Source: Clostridia bacterium (lineage in GTDB: Bacteria > Bacillota > Clostridia > Christensenellales > Borkfalkiaceae). Taken from it: DNA of 64,000 nucleotides. Numbering within the stretch: position 1 is the first letter of the stretch; every line of letters begins with the position of its first letter. Shown here one piece after another: positions 1-7,451 of this stretch. The translations under genes were made by a program, and so were the position numbers. The notes under the pieces are model-generated. The model saw nothing but the letters and a program-made list of their open reading frames with translations. It made no database searches and was not told the DNA's origin. The stretch lies in NCBI GenBank assembly GCA_017625565.1, contig JAGAKN010000022.1, forward strand, positions 1 to 64,000, written 5' to 3'.

Positions 1-35
1 AATCGCAATCCAAGTCAAGGAAAATTGCGAGAAAA

Positions 36-174
36 CTGCGAGAAACGCTTCTCGCAAAGTGCATCCGATGATGCGAAAAACCCAATAAAATCAAGGGTTT
101 TCAAGAAATTACATAAACAGACGAAGGAAGTTTTCAAGACCGCCTCGTTATGACCGCTTCGATATTCCTGCAAC
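36..174 (-). ncRNA. Possible structured leader or small RNA
   Basis: No gene is visible in positions 1-230. On the minus strand, downstream of the promoter at 181-209, three hairpins follow one another: AAAACCC/GGGTTTT (77-83 with 95-101, then a short T run), GCATC/GATGC (61-74) and TGCGAGAA/TTCTCGCA (about 37-56). This could be the leader of a gene lying left of the window, or a short terminated RNA. It matches no family I recognise. Confidence 0.3.
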
Positions 175-180
175 ACTTTT

Positions 181-209
181 ATTATAAATCACTTTTTGAA
201 AAAAGTCAA
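181..209 (-). promoter_or_regulatory. Promoter reading left
   Basis: Reading the minus strand, TTGACT (complement of 204-209) is followed after 17 bp by TATAAT (complement of 181-186). It points out of the window to the left, so the gene it serves is not visible. Confidence 0.6.
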
Positions 210-230
210 TGCTTTTCAAGGCAAAATATA

Positions 231-260
231 GAAAATCCCCGACGTGTTTTCACGTCGGGG
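231..260 (-). terminator. Terminator of SPFH/RHH operon
   Basis: A 10-bp stem, CCCCGACGTG (237-246) with CACGTCGGGG (251-260), has a 4-nt loop. On the minus strand it is followed by a T-rich stretch. It lies a few bases after the stop of the ribbon-helix-helix gene. Confidence 0.8.
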
Positions 261-265
261 TGTGT

Positions 266-469
266 TTACTCTATGTCTAATTCGGGCGGAACGTCTATTT
301 CGTCCGAAACGTATTTCCCGTTCTTTTTGCGTTGACGGACGCATTCCGATAACAAGTATTCAATTTGCCCGTTTACCGATCGGAAATCGTCCTCCGCCCA
401 AGCCACAATCGCGTTGTATAACTTCGGGGATAACCGCAAGGGGATTTGTTTCTTCTGATGATCGTTCAT
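266..469 (-). CDS. Small ribbon-helix-helix (Arc-like) protein
   Basis: This 67-residue protein has the look of an Arc/MetJ-type ribbon-helix-helix DNA-binding protein. A short polar strand (IPLRLS, about residues 9-14) is followed by two amphipathic helices (about 15-28 and 32-47) and a charged tail. It is the second gene of a minus-strand pair, 30 bp after the SPFH membrane protein gene, and has an AAGAGAG ribosome site. Small Arc-like genes next to SPFH/Band-7 genes are a recurring arrangement in Bacillota. By inference it may regulate the pair or act as an adaptor; no target is visible. The fold assignment rests on pattern only. Confidence 0.65.
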   Translation of the reverse strand: MNDHQKKQIPLRLSPKLYNAIVAWAEDDFRSVNGQIEYLLSECVRQRKKNGKYVSDEIDVPPELDIE

Positions 470-499
470 AATAGGTTCACTCTCTTAATCGTTTTTTAA

Positions 500-1513
500 T
501 TAATATAAACTGCCTGCGTTCACAATCGGTTGCGCGTCGTGATTACCGCAAAGCACGACAAGCAAGTTGGAAACCATTGCCGCCTTTCGTTCTTCGTCGA
601 GGGATACAAGTTGGTTTTCGTTCAAGCGTTCCAACGCCATTTCTACCATACCTACCGCGCCGTCAACGATCATTTTTCTTGCGTCGATAATTGCGGACGC
701 TTGTTGACGTTGCAACATTACCGCCGCAATTTCAGGGGCGTACGCAAGATAGGTGATACGCGCTTCGATGATCTCAATGCCAGCTTCGTTGACGCGGGTT
801 TGAATTTCGTCGCGAATTCTTTCGGCGACAATCTCACTCGAGCCGCGCAAACTACCGTCGTCGTCCAAACCGTCGCCCGTCGTGTCTACGCCAGGGGCTA
901 CGTCGTAGGGATAAATACGTACGATATTCCGCAAAGCGCTGTCGCATTGTAAGGACAAATATTCCTTATAATTGTCTACGTTGAACACCGCTTTTGCCGT
1001 ATCGACCACCCGCCAAGTGACTGCGATCCCGATTTCTACGGGGTTGCCCAAGCAATCGTTGATCTTTTGACGGTTGTTGTTCAGCGTCATAATCTTCAAG
1101 GAAATTTTTTTGTCAACAAGCACAGGGAAAGGAGTATTCGATTTGCTTTCTACCGTCTGTGTGCCGACGTCACCGCTTTGGTTGAGTTTGGTTTTTGCGG
1201 CAGGGTTTACAGCGATACAAAAGGGGTTCACCGCGTAAAAGCCTTCGCCTTTGATTGTCCCGACGTATTTTCCGAACAACGTCAACGTCAACGCTTCTTG
1301 CGGTTTTAATACGCGCAATCCTGCAAGGGGAATCCAAGCGATTAGCACGATGAGTAAGCATGCAACAAAAAGTGTCGCAAACCAAGTTTTGGACAAATCG
1401 TCTTGAAAAATTCCACAAGAAATCGTCCCGGCAATTGCCAACAGCTCCACAAATATGCACAAAATAAGCGTCCGCATGCCGTGCTTTTTGTTCTTTAATA
1501 AAATTTCTTCCAT
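500..1513 (-). CDS. SPFH/Band 7 domain membrane protein
   Basis: The 337-residue protein has two N-terminal membrane segments (about 16-36 and 43-65). An SPFH/Band 7 domain covers about 68-270, including the typical stretch VLKPQEALTLTLFGKY and, later, IIEARITYLAYAPEIAAVML. The C-terminal helix (about 270-325) is the usual oligomerisation region. Family members form membrane scaffolds of the flotillin/stomatin type; the specific role is not known. A GGAGG ribosome site precedes the chosen ATG. It is the first gene of a two-gene operon with the small ribbon-helix-helix protein downstream. Family assignment is confident; function is open. Confidence 0.85.
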   Translation of the reverse strand: MEEILLKNKKHGMRTLILCIFVELLAIAGTISCGIFQDDLSKTWFATLFVACLLIVLIAWIPLAGLRVLKPQEALTLTLFGKYVGTIKGEGFYAVNPFCIAVNPAAKTKLNQSGDVGTQTVESKSNTPFPVLVDKKISLKIMTLNNNRQKINDCLGNPVEIGIAVTWRVVDTAKAVFNVDNYKEYLSLQCDSALRNIVRIYPYDVAPGVDTTGDGLDDDGSLRGSSEIVAERIRDEIQTRVNEAGIEIIEARITYLAYAPEIAAVMLQRQQASAIIDARKMIVDGAVGMVEMALERLNENQLVSLDEERKAAMVSNLLVVLCGNHDAQPIVNAGSLY

Positions 1514-1547
1514 ATTCCTAATACCTCCGTGTGGATTTGGTATTAAA

Positions 1548-1576
1548 ATGATATCATAATAATATCATTTCGTCAA
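1548..1576 (-). promoter_or_regulatory. Promoter of the SPFH operon
   Basis: On the minus strand, TTGACG (complement of 1571-1576) and TATCAT (complement of 1548-1553) are separated by 17 bp. The -10 box lies in a symmetrical AT-rich stretch, ATGATATCAT (1548-1557), with a related half at 1560-1568. That symmetry could bind a repressor, perhaps the ribbon-helix-helix product. Confidence 0.7.
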
Positions 1577-1618
1577 CTATTTTTACGAGGTTTTTGAGAA
1601 GTTTTTGAAAAAAATTTT

Positions 1619-3505
1619 TTAAAGGTAAGTTTCGTATTCCGCGTAGAGCGCGTCAAGCGTATTTTTGATGACGTCCAAGCGGTTGCAAGTTTTCGTCAGC
1701 AAGGCAAAGTCTGCCGTCACCGCAGGGTCCGAAAGGGAAGCGTTTAACGCGCTTTCTTCCGTTTCGAGCGCGGAAATTTCTTTCTCTATTTTTTGGATAC
1801 GCGTGCGACGTTGAGCGTCGGCGGCGCGTTCTTCTTTACTACGGTGAGAAGTTTCCTTTTGCGCGGATTTTGTCGAAATGGCGGGGGCAGGTGCTTGTGC
1901 AAGGGGCTTTTGCGTTGTTTTATAGGCGGTGTATTCGTCGAAAGTGCCTGTAAAGAGTGTGGCACTCCCGTTTTCGAGTTCTAAAATTTTCCCCGCCAAG
2001 GCGCGAATGAAATAGCGATCGTGCGAAACGAAGAATACCGTGCCGTCGAATTCCCGCAAAGCCGTTTCCAGGCTCTCCCTTGCAGGAAGGTCGAGATGGT
2101 TGGTGGGCTCGTCTAGAAATAAGACGTTGCCGTTTTCCGAAGAGAATACGGCGAGGGCGAGTTTGGCGCGTTCGCCACCCGAAAGCACGCGGACTTTTTT
2201 GTCCATATCTTCCGCGCCTAATTTGACCTGCGCAAGTAGATTTCGTACGCGCGTTTGATCCCACAAAACGTGCCTACCCCAAAGTTCTTCCAAAACGGAA
2301 TTGTTGGGATCAAGATTGGCGTTTTCTTGATCGTAATAGGCGATTTTGACAAACCGTCCTGTCTTAATTGCTGGATTTTTTCCTTGTACAAGCGTTTTTA
2401 GCAAAGTGGATTTCCCCGTGCCGTTGTCCCCGACGACGGCGCATTTTTCCCCGCGCATCAACGCAAACGACGCGTTTTCAAGCAATACTTTTTCGCCTGC
2501 GGTCAGGCGCAAGTTTTGCACGTCCAAAACCTGTTCGTACGGTTTTTCGGAGTACGAAAACTGAAAGCGTGGCGGAGTAGGGGGCAAGGTCGGTTTTTCG
2601 ACGAGTTCCATTTTCTCCAGCTGTTTTCTGCGTGATTGCGCCATTTTGGTGGTGGACGCGCGGACGAGATTTCTATCGACGTAGTCTTGCAATTTCGCCC
2701 GTTCTTCCTGTTGTTTTTCGTATTCTTTCAAGAGCCTGGCGGTTTTTTCCGCTTTTAAAATTTTGTATTTGGTATAATTGCCCTTGAATACGGACAACTT
2801 TTTATTTTCGATTTCGTAAATTTGCGAAACGGTTTTGTCCAAGAAATACCGATCGTGCGAAACGGTTAAAATAGCACCCTTGTACGACGATAAATATTCT
2901 TCCAACCAAAATAGCGTTTTCATATCCAAGTGGTTGGTCGGCTCGTCCAAAATCAAAAGTTCGGGGTCTTCTAACAGCAGTCTACACAGTTTTAACCGTG
3001 TCTTTTCGCCCCCCGACATTGTCGAAATGGCTTGATCGTAGCAACGCTCAAAGCCCATACCGTTGAGTACGGTACGAATGCGAACGTCGAAATGATAACT
3101 GTCGCGCGCGGCGATTTGTTTATTCAGAAACTCGTATTTCGCGGAAAGTGCGCGATATTCTGCGGAACGTTCGTCCGTTTGGGCGATTTTGCGTTCGGTT
3201 TCGCGAAGCGTGGCGATCGCGTGTTCGTCTTCGGCGAAAATTTCCCGCATTTCCGCATATACGGTATTTTCGGAATCGTATCCACCGTTTTGCGCGAGAT
3301 AGCCGATCTGTATGCCGTTTTTACGAAAAAGCACGCCGGTTTCAGGCTCTAATTCAGCTAAAATCAAACGGATTAGCGTGGTTTTGCCTTCGCCGTTTCC
3401 GCCGATTAGCCCGATGCGTTCCCCTTCGTTCAGCGTAAAACAGACGTTCTCTAAAAGAGATCCGCCGTTAAAACCAAACGATACGTTGTCTGCTGAAAAT
3501 AACAT
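1619..3505 (-). CDS. ABC-F family ATPase
   Basis: The 628-residue protein carries two ABC ATPase domains and no membrane segment, the ABC-F arrangement. In domain 1 the Walker A is GGNGEGKTT (about 35-43), the signature MSGGEKTRLKL (about 164) and the Walker B LLILDEPTNHLD (about 182). A charged linker (about 240-320) separates it from domain 2, which has Walker A GDNGTGKST (about 359), signature LSGGERAKLAL and Walker B LFLDEPTNHLD. A C-terminal helical, coiled-coil-like extension (about 550-628) resembles that of Uup/YdiF. ABC-F proteins bind the ribosomal E site and affect translation or give resistance to ribosome-targeting drugs. Housekeeping and resistance types cannot be separated from sequence here. 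It is apparently monocistronic. Confidence 0.9.
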   Translation of the reverse strand: MLFSADNVSFGFNGGSLLENVCFTLNEGERIGLIGGNGEGKTTLIRLILAELEPETGVLFRKNGIQIGYLAQNGGYDSENTVYAEMREIFAEDEHAIATLRETERKIAQTDERSAEYRALSAKYEFLNKQIAARDSYHFDVRIRTVLNGMGFERCYDQAISTMSGGEKTRLKLCRLLLEDPELLILDEPTNHLDMKTLFWLEEYLSSYKGAILTVSHDRYFLDKTVSQIYEIENKKLSVFKGNYTKYKILKAEKTARLLKEYEKQQEERAKLQDYVDRNLVRASTTKMAQSRRKQLEKMELVEKPTLPPTPPRFQFSYSEKPYEQVLDVQNLRLTAGEKVLLENASFALMRGEKCAVVGDNGTGKSTLLKTLVQGKNPAIKTGRFVKIAYYDQENANLDPNNSVLEELWGRHVLWDQTRVRNLLAQVKLGAEDMDKKVRVLSGGERAKLALAVFSSENGNVLFLDEPTNHLDLPARESLETALREFDGTVFFVSHDRYFIRALAGKILELENGSATLFTGTFDEYTAYKTTQKPLAQAPAPAISTKSAQKETSHRSKEERAADAQRRTRIQKIEKEISALETEESALNASLSDPAVTADFALLTKTCNRLDVIKNTLDALYAEYETYL

Positions 3506-3552
3506 ATGTACACCTAAAGTATAAAAGAGAGTCGATTGCGCAAATTGCGGAT

Positions 3553-3693
3553 ATGAAAGATCCTAGAAAAGCGCTACGAAAAATCCGTATAGCAGAAGAA
3601 GAATTACAGTTTGCTACGCCCGAACAGGCCGCGAAACTCACGGCGAAACTCGTAAGATGGAAAGCGAGCGTATTTGATGAACGGGATCAATAG
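3553..3693 (+). CDS. Possible 46-residue ORF, doubtful
   Basis: This open frame between two minus-strand genes encodes a charged, helix-prone peptide (MKDPRKALRKIRIAEEELQ...). The frame stays open upstream of the ATG, and the last 7 bases overlap the 3' end of the convergent radical SAM gene. No ribosome site lies at a good distance: the nearest purine run (AAAAGAGAG, 3523-3531) is about 21 nt away. It could be a real small protein, a gene remnant or chance. Confidence 0.25.
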   Translation: MKDPRKALRKIRIAEEELQFATPEQAAKLTAKLVRWKASVFDERDQ

Positions 3694-4595
3694 TCCCACT
3701 TTGGAATGTATTGCGTATCCGACGCGCTTTTTTCCTGTGTAAACAAACGCTCCAACCCAAGTTCAAGCGCCGTATCGACGACGGCGTTATATTCACGCGA
3801 AGTGATGGGACGGGAGAGTTCGGGAAAATTCTCGATCCCCCCAAACGGCGTATATTGCCGCATCAAACTGACGTACACGTGCTTAGGCAAAGCCGATTTG
3901 ATCCATTTTAGGATCGCCTTGGAATCGCTGACGCAAAGGGGCATTACGAGATGTCGAACGAGCGTTCCCGACAGCATTTTCCCGTCCGCCGTCATGCGCA
4001 AAGGCTTTTGCGACATAAATGCAATTGCCTTGCTCGCCACGTCGAAGTAATTCTCTTTGCCCAAGTAGCGTTTGGCAAGCGCGGGGGAGTAGAATTTTAA
4101 ATCGGGCAAGTAGATATCCACGTACTCGTCGATGCGCTCAAGCGCGTCGATTTTTTCATAACTACCCGTGTTGTATACGACGGGGATTTTCGGGCGGTAT
4201 TCTTGAAATGCGCGTACCAAGTACGGGATCAAGTGCGACGGAGTCACCAACGAAATATTTTCTGCGCCTTGATCTTCCAACGCTCGAAAAACGTCCGCAA
4301 GTTCTTTCGGGGTGATTGCTTTACCCCGTTGCGCACGGGAGAGTTCGTAATTTTGACAAAAGGCGCAACGCAAATTACAGCCCGTGAAAAAGATCGTTCC
4401 GCTTCCGTTTTTGAAGGAGATGCATGGTTCTTCAAAGGGGTGCAAGTAATACTTTGCAACGTGCAACCCCGACACTCCGCAAGCGCCCACCGACGTTAGG
4501 CGGTTTGCTCCGCATTCCGTCGGACAGAGCTTGCAATTTTGCAAGAGTATATCCCACTCGTCCTGCGTGTGGGTTGTCAAAATCCTTTCGTCCAT
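3687..4595 (-). CDS. PflX-like radical SAM protein
   Basis: The 302-residue protein belongs to the radical SAM superfamily. The cluster-binding motif is CNLRCAFC (about 74-81), in the sequence FFTGCNLRCAFCQNYELS typical of the PflX/PflA-related group. An extra N-terminal cysteine set (CKLCPTECG, about 21-29, with GACGVSG after it) is also characteristic of PflX and may hold a second metal site. No pyruvate formate-lyase or other glycyl-radical enzyme is nearby, so the name pyruvate-formate-lyase activator would be unsafe. The gene is divergent from metK, which supplies SAM, but nothing shows co-regulation. The substrate is unknown. Confidence 0.8.
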   Translation of the reverse strand: MDERILTTHTQDEWDILLQNCKLCPTECGANRLTSVGACGVSGLHVAKYYLHPFEEPCISFKNGSGTIFFTGCNLRCAFCQNYELSRAQRGKAITPKELADVFRALEDQGAENISLVTPSHLIPYLVRAFQEYRPKIPVVYNTGSYEKIDALERIDEYVDIYLPDLKFYSPALAKRYLGKENYFDVASKAIAFMSQKPLRMTADGKMLSGTLVRHLVMPLCVSDSKAILKWIKSALPKHVYVSLMRQYTPFGGIENFPELSRPITSREYNAVVDTALELGLERLFTQEKSASDTQYIPKWDY

Positions 4596-4658
4596 AGTAC
4601 TTCTATTATAACACGGCGGATTTTTTTTTGCAAGCGCAATATAGCCCGTCGTAATAAC

Positions 4659-4687
4659 TTGACAAAGCTTTTCTAAACGGCTATAAT
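4659..4687 (+). promoter_or_regulatory. metK promoter, consensus
   Basis: A perfect TTGACA (4659-4664) and TATAAT (4682-4687) are separated by 17 bp. Transcription should start near 4694, giving a leader of about 110 nt before metK. Confidence 0.85.
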
Positions 4688-4703
4688 AAAAGTCCTGAGT
4701 TTA

Positions 4704-4777
4704 CAAAAGCCAAAAAAATTACCGAAGAAAAGGCTTTTGAGGTGGGAACTTCACCGCAAATCCCAAGCGCGGAGAAG
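4704..4777 (+). promoter_or_regulatory. Structured metK leader, candidate riboswitch
   Basis: The leader can form a hairpin, CAAAAGCC (4704-4711) with GGCTTTTG (4732-4739). It is followed at once by a compact H-type pseudoknot: TGGGA (4743-4747) pairs with TCCCA (4761-4765), and CTTCACCGC (4749-4757) pairs with GCGGAGAAG (4769-4777), with one A-A mismatch. The second helix hides the GGAG ribosome site of the leader ORF at 4782. A competing hairpin GGTG/CACC (4741-4744 with 4752-4755) would free it. Other metK genes are controlled by SAM-sensing leaders such as the SMK box; this one matches none whose consensus I recall. SAM sensing is inference. Confidence 0.5.
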
Positions 4778-4781
4778 AACT

Positions 4782-4808
4782 ATGTTAAAAAGAGGATTTT
4801 TTACATGA
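4782..4808 (+). CDS. Putative 8-residue metK leader peptide
   Basis: The short frame encodes [16 protein letters not shown] ribosome site (4771-4777) lies just upstream, and the TGA stop overlaps the metK ATG as ATGA. The arrangement suggests translational coupling: ribosomes released from the hidden upstream site would reinitiate at metK, which also has its own AGAGGA (4791-4796). It could be a chance ORF, but site, start and overlap together are suggestive. Confidence 0.4.
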   Translation: MLKRGFFT

Positions 4809-5965
4809 AAAAGTTTTTTACCAGTGAAAGCGTCACCGAAGGGCATCCCGATAAGGTTTGTGATAATATTTCCGACGGGATTTTGGACGCGATTTTGGCG
4901 CTCGATCCGATGGCGCGCGCGGCGATTGAATGTTCCGCGGCGTACGATACGTTGTTGATCATGGGCGAAGTGACGACGACGGCAGAGATTGATTACGAAA
5001 AGAAAGCGCGCGAAATTATTCAAGAGATCGGCTACGATTTTGGTACGTTTGCGTACGACAAATGTAAGATTATTACGGCGATTCATCAACAGTCCCCAGA
5101 TATCGCTATGGGTGTAAACGCGTCTATGGAACACAAGGCAGGTGGCGACGAAGCCGATCGTATCGGCGCGGGGGATCAAGGCATGATGTTTGGATACGCT
5201 TGTCGTGAAACCAAGGAATTGATGCCGTTAACGGCGTCCCTTTCTCACCGCTTGGCAAAACGCTTGGCGGACGTACGTAAGCAGGGCGTTTTACCATACT
5301 TGCGCCCCGACGGAAAAACGCAAGTGACCGTCGAATACGTAGACGGCGTAGCAAAACGCGTGGACGCGGTGGTCGTTTCTACGCAACACAATGCCGAAGT
5401 TTCGCAATCGCAACTCCGCGCGGATATAAAAGAACAGGTAATCGACGCGATTATTCCTGCGGAATTGATGGACGAAAATACCAAGATCTATATCAACCCG
5501 ACGGGACGGTTTGAAATCGGCGGACCGGAAGGGGATAGTGGTTTGACAGGTAGAAAGATCATCGTAGACACCTATGGTGGACGTTGCGCGCACGGTGGTG
5601 GCGCGTTCTCAGGTAAAGATCCGACGAAGGTGGATAGAAGTGCGGCATATTATTGTCGGTATATTGCGAAAAATCTCGTGGCGGCAGGGCTCGCGGACGA
5701 GTTGGAAATTCAGGTCGCGTACGCGATCGGCGTAGCCAACCCCGTTTCGGTGTTCGTGGATAGTCACGGGACAGGTAAGCTCGATGACGAGCGTTTGGCG
5801 GAAATCGTAAAAAAGGAATTCGATCTCCGTCCCTATTCGATTATTAAGGAGTTGGAACTCCGCAAACCCGTCTTTAAGAAAACGGCGGCGTACGGACATT
5901 TTGGATACAAAGGCTTTCAATGGGAGCAGACGGATCGGATTGATGCGTTAAAGAAGTATTTATAA
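4805..5965 (+). CDS. metK: S-adenosylmethionine synthetase
   Basis: This cytoplasmic enzyme makes S-adenosylmethionine from methionine and ATP. It is 386 residues long, full length for the family. Landmarks are the N-terminal [14 protein letters not shown] motif, the GAGDQG motif (about residues 119-124) and the glycine-rich [17 protein letters not shown] loop (about 260-276). The start at 4805 gives the normal N terminus; the frame stays open upstream but that extension is not conserved-looking. AGAGGA lies 8 nt before the ATG. It is monocistronic, with a consensus promoter, a structured leader and a strong terminator after it. Confidence 0.97.
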   Translation: MKKFFTSESVTEGHPDKVCDNISDGILDAILALDPMARAAIECSAAYDTLLIMGEVTTTAEIDYEKKAREIIQEIGYDFGTFAYDKCKIITAIHQQSPDIAMGVNASMEHKAGGDEADRIGAGDQGMMFGYACRETKELMPLTASLSHRLAKRLADVRKQGVLPYLRPDGKTQVTVEYVDGVAKRVDAVVVSTQHNAEVSQSQLRADIKEQVIDAIIPAELMDENTKIYINPTGRFEIGGPEGDSGLTGRKIIVDTYGGRCAHGGGAFSGKDPTKVDRSAAYYCRYIAKNLVAAGLADELEIQVAYAIGVANPVSVFVDSHGTGKLDDERLAEIVKKEFDLRPYSIIKELELRKPVFKKTAAYGHFGYKGFQWEQTDRIDALKKYL

Positions 5966-5976
5966 GTTTGTGTGGC

Positions 5977-6008
5977 AAAAAAAGACAACCAGCAGGTTGT
6001 CTTTTTTT
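5977..6008. terminator. Bidirectional terminator metK/asnA
   Basis: GACAACC (5984-5990) pairs with GGTTGTC (5995-6001), flanked by seven A on the left and seven T on the right. It can therefore end transcription from metK and from the convergent asnA. Confidence 0.9.
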
Positions 6009-6035
6009 CTGATTGCTTTTCAATTAGGGGAATTT

Positions 6036-7043
6036 TCACAACAATACAATACCGTTTTCCTTGCAGACGGCTTTGGTTTGTTCGTCCCAAATGGAAACCT
6101 GTACTTCGCCGATATGCGCTTTGCCGAGTAAGAGCATGGAAAGTCGGGATTGCCCGATCCCACCGCCGATGGTCAACGGCAATTTTCCTGCAAGCAACGC
6201 CTTGTGAAAGGGGAGTTCTTGACGATCTTGCGCGTTGGCTTTTTGAAGTTGCTTAGACAAGGAATGCTCGTCAACACGGATACCCATGGACGAAATTTCC
6301 ACGGCGCAACCCAAAACGTCGTTCCAAAACAACAGGTCGCCGTTCAAAGCCCAATCGTCGTAATCGGGTGCTCGCCCGTCGTGCGGTTTGCCCGAACGTA
6401 ATTTTTCGCCGATTTGCATAATGAACGCCGTTTTCTGTTCCCGCAAATACGCGTTTTCCCGTTCCTTAGAAGAAAGTGCAGGATAAAGATCTTCTAATTC
6501 CTGCGAAGTGATAAAGCGTACCGTTCGGCAAAGCTCCACGTCAATTTGCGGATAGCGACATTTTAGGAAATCCAGCGTATCACAAATTGCGCCGACAATC
6601 CCTTGAACGACTTTTTTTAGATACTCCACGTTCCGCGTTTCGCGCGTGATGATTTTTTCCCAGTCCCATTGATCGCAGTAGACGGAATGCAAATTGTCCA
6701 TTTCTTCGTCGCGACGAATGGCGTTCATGTCCGTGTATAAGCCTTCGCCCGGCGAAAACCCGTATTCCGCCAACGCCATACGTTTCCATTTTGCAAGCGA
6801 GTGTACGACGACGGCGTTCGTGCCCGTTTCCTTTAAATCAAAGCGAACGGGACGTTCAAAGCCGTTGAGATCGTCGTTTAAGCCCGTCGTCGGATCGACG
6901 AACAGGGGCGCGGAAACCCGTTTTAAATTGAGCGCCAAGCACAACCGTTCTTCAAAAGTACGCTTTAAAAGTCCGATCGCCGTTTGCGTATCGTATAACC
7001 CAAGCGTCGATTTGTAGTTTTTCGGCACAAAAATCTTGCTCAT
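6036..7043 (-). CDS. asnA: Aspartate-ammonia ligase (AsnA)
   Basis: This enzyme makes asparagine from aspartate, ammonia and ATP. The 335-residue length matches the AsnA family, which is related to class II aminoacyl-tRNA synthetases. Landmarks are the N-terminal VPKNYKSTLGLYDTQTAI, the VHSLAKWKRMAL segment, the YTDMNAIRRDEEMDN stretch and the C-terminal GGGIGQSRLSMLLL motif of class II folds. An AGGAGA ribosome site lies before the ATG. It is transcribed alone toward metK from its own promoter; two palindromes lie upstream of the -35 box. With glnN elsewhere in the window it points to direct use of ammonia. Confidence 0.96.
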   Translation of the reverse strand: MSKIFVPKNYKSTLGLYDTQTAIGLLKRTFEERLCLALNLKRVSAPLFVDPTTGLNDDLNGFERPVRFDLKETGTNAVVVHSLAKWKRMALAEYGFSPGEGLYTDMNAIRRDEEMDNLHSVYCDQWDWEKIITRETRNVEYLKKVVQGIVGAICDTLDFLKCRYPQIDVELCRTVRFITSQELEDLYPALSSKERENAYLREQKTAFIMQIGEKLRSGKPHDGRAPDYDDWALNGDLLFWNDVLGCAVEISSMGIRVDEHSLSKQLQKANAQDRQELPFHKALLAGKLPLTIGGGIGQSRLSMLLLGKAHIGEVQVSIWDEQTKAVCKENGIVLL

Positions 7044-7073
7044 AACATTCTCCTATCCTTGTAATTATAGTAC

Positions 7074-7103
7074 AGTATAGCATATTCTTTTTTATTTTGT
7101 CAA
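7074..7103 (-). promoter_or_regulatory. asnA promoter
   Basis: On the minus strand, TTGACA (complement of 7098-7103) and TATACT (complement of 7074-7079) are separated by 18 bp, about 30 bp before the asnA start. Confidence 0.7.
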
Positions 7104-7106
7104 CAG

Positions 7107-7139
7107 TAATTCGAATTAAAAATTATATTTCGATCGAAA
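7107..7139. promoter_or_regulatory. Two palindromes upstream of asnA
   Basis: TAATTCGAATTA (7107-7118) and TTTCGATCGAAA (7128-7139) are perfect 12-bp palindromes whose centres are 21 bp apart, two helical turns. They lie immediately upstream of the asnA -35 box. This looks like a pair of operator or activator sites; the binding protein is unknown. Confidence 0.4.
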
Positions 7140-7148
7140 AAACAAATA

Positions 7149-7184
7149 AAACCGCCTTTAGGGAATATCCCCAAAAGGCGGTTT
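7149..7184 (-). terminator. Hairpin with minus-strand T run
   Basis: AAACCGCCTTT (7149-7159) pairs with AAAGGCGGTTT (7174-7184). On the minus strand a T-rich run follows. It sits upstream of the asnA promoter, so it would stop leftward transcription started inside the asnA-secA gap. The rest of the gap to secA (7185-7451) has no supported gene; a TACAAT (7364-7369) with a poor -35 may serve secA. Confidence 0.5.
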
Positions 7185-7451
7185 AGTCTAATTCGAGAAT
7201 GGCTGGGGAGAAATCTCCGTCTTTTTTTCTACACTCCGTCTTAACTTCAAGAAAAACGGGTATAAATACTCTATACTATAACAAATTTCGCTTTCGGGGG
7301 CGGTTTTGGCAGTTTTTTTGTGAAAACGGCTTGAAAACGCTTTCATTTTCGGCGGAAATATTGTACAATATAGAATGGTAGCGTGTGACGCTACGCTCTT
7401 ATAAGGGCGATCCTAAAAAATTGTAAAAAATATATCTATCGGAGTTTTCTA

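Noticed and set aside
4742..4804. GTG-started N-terminal extension of MetK
   Set aside because: It lies in the structured leader, and the usual MetK N terminus begins at 4805 with a good ribosome site.
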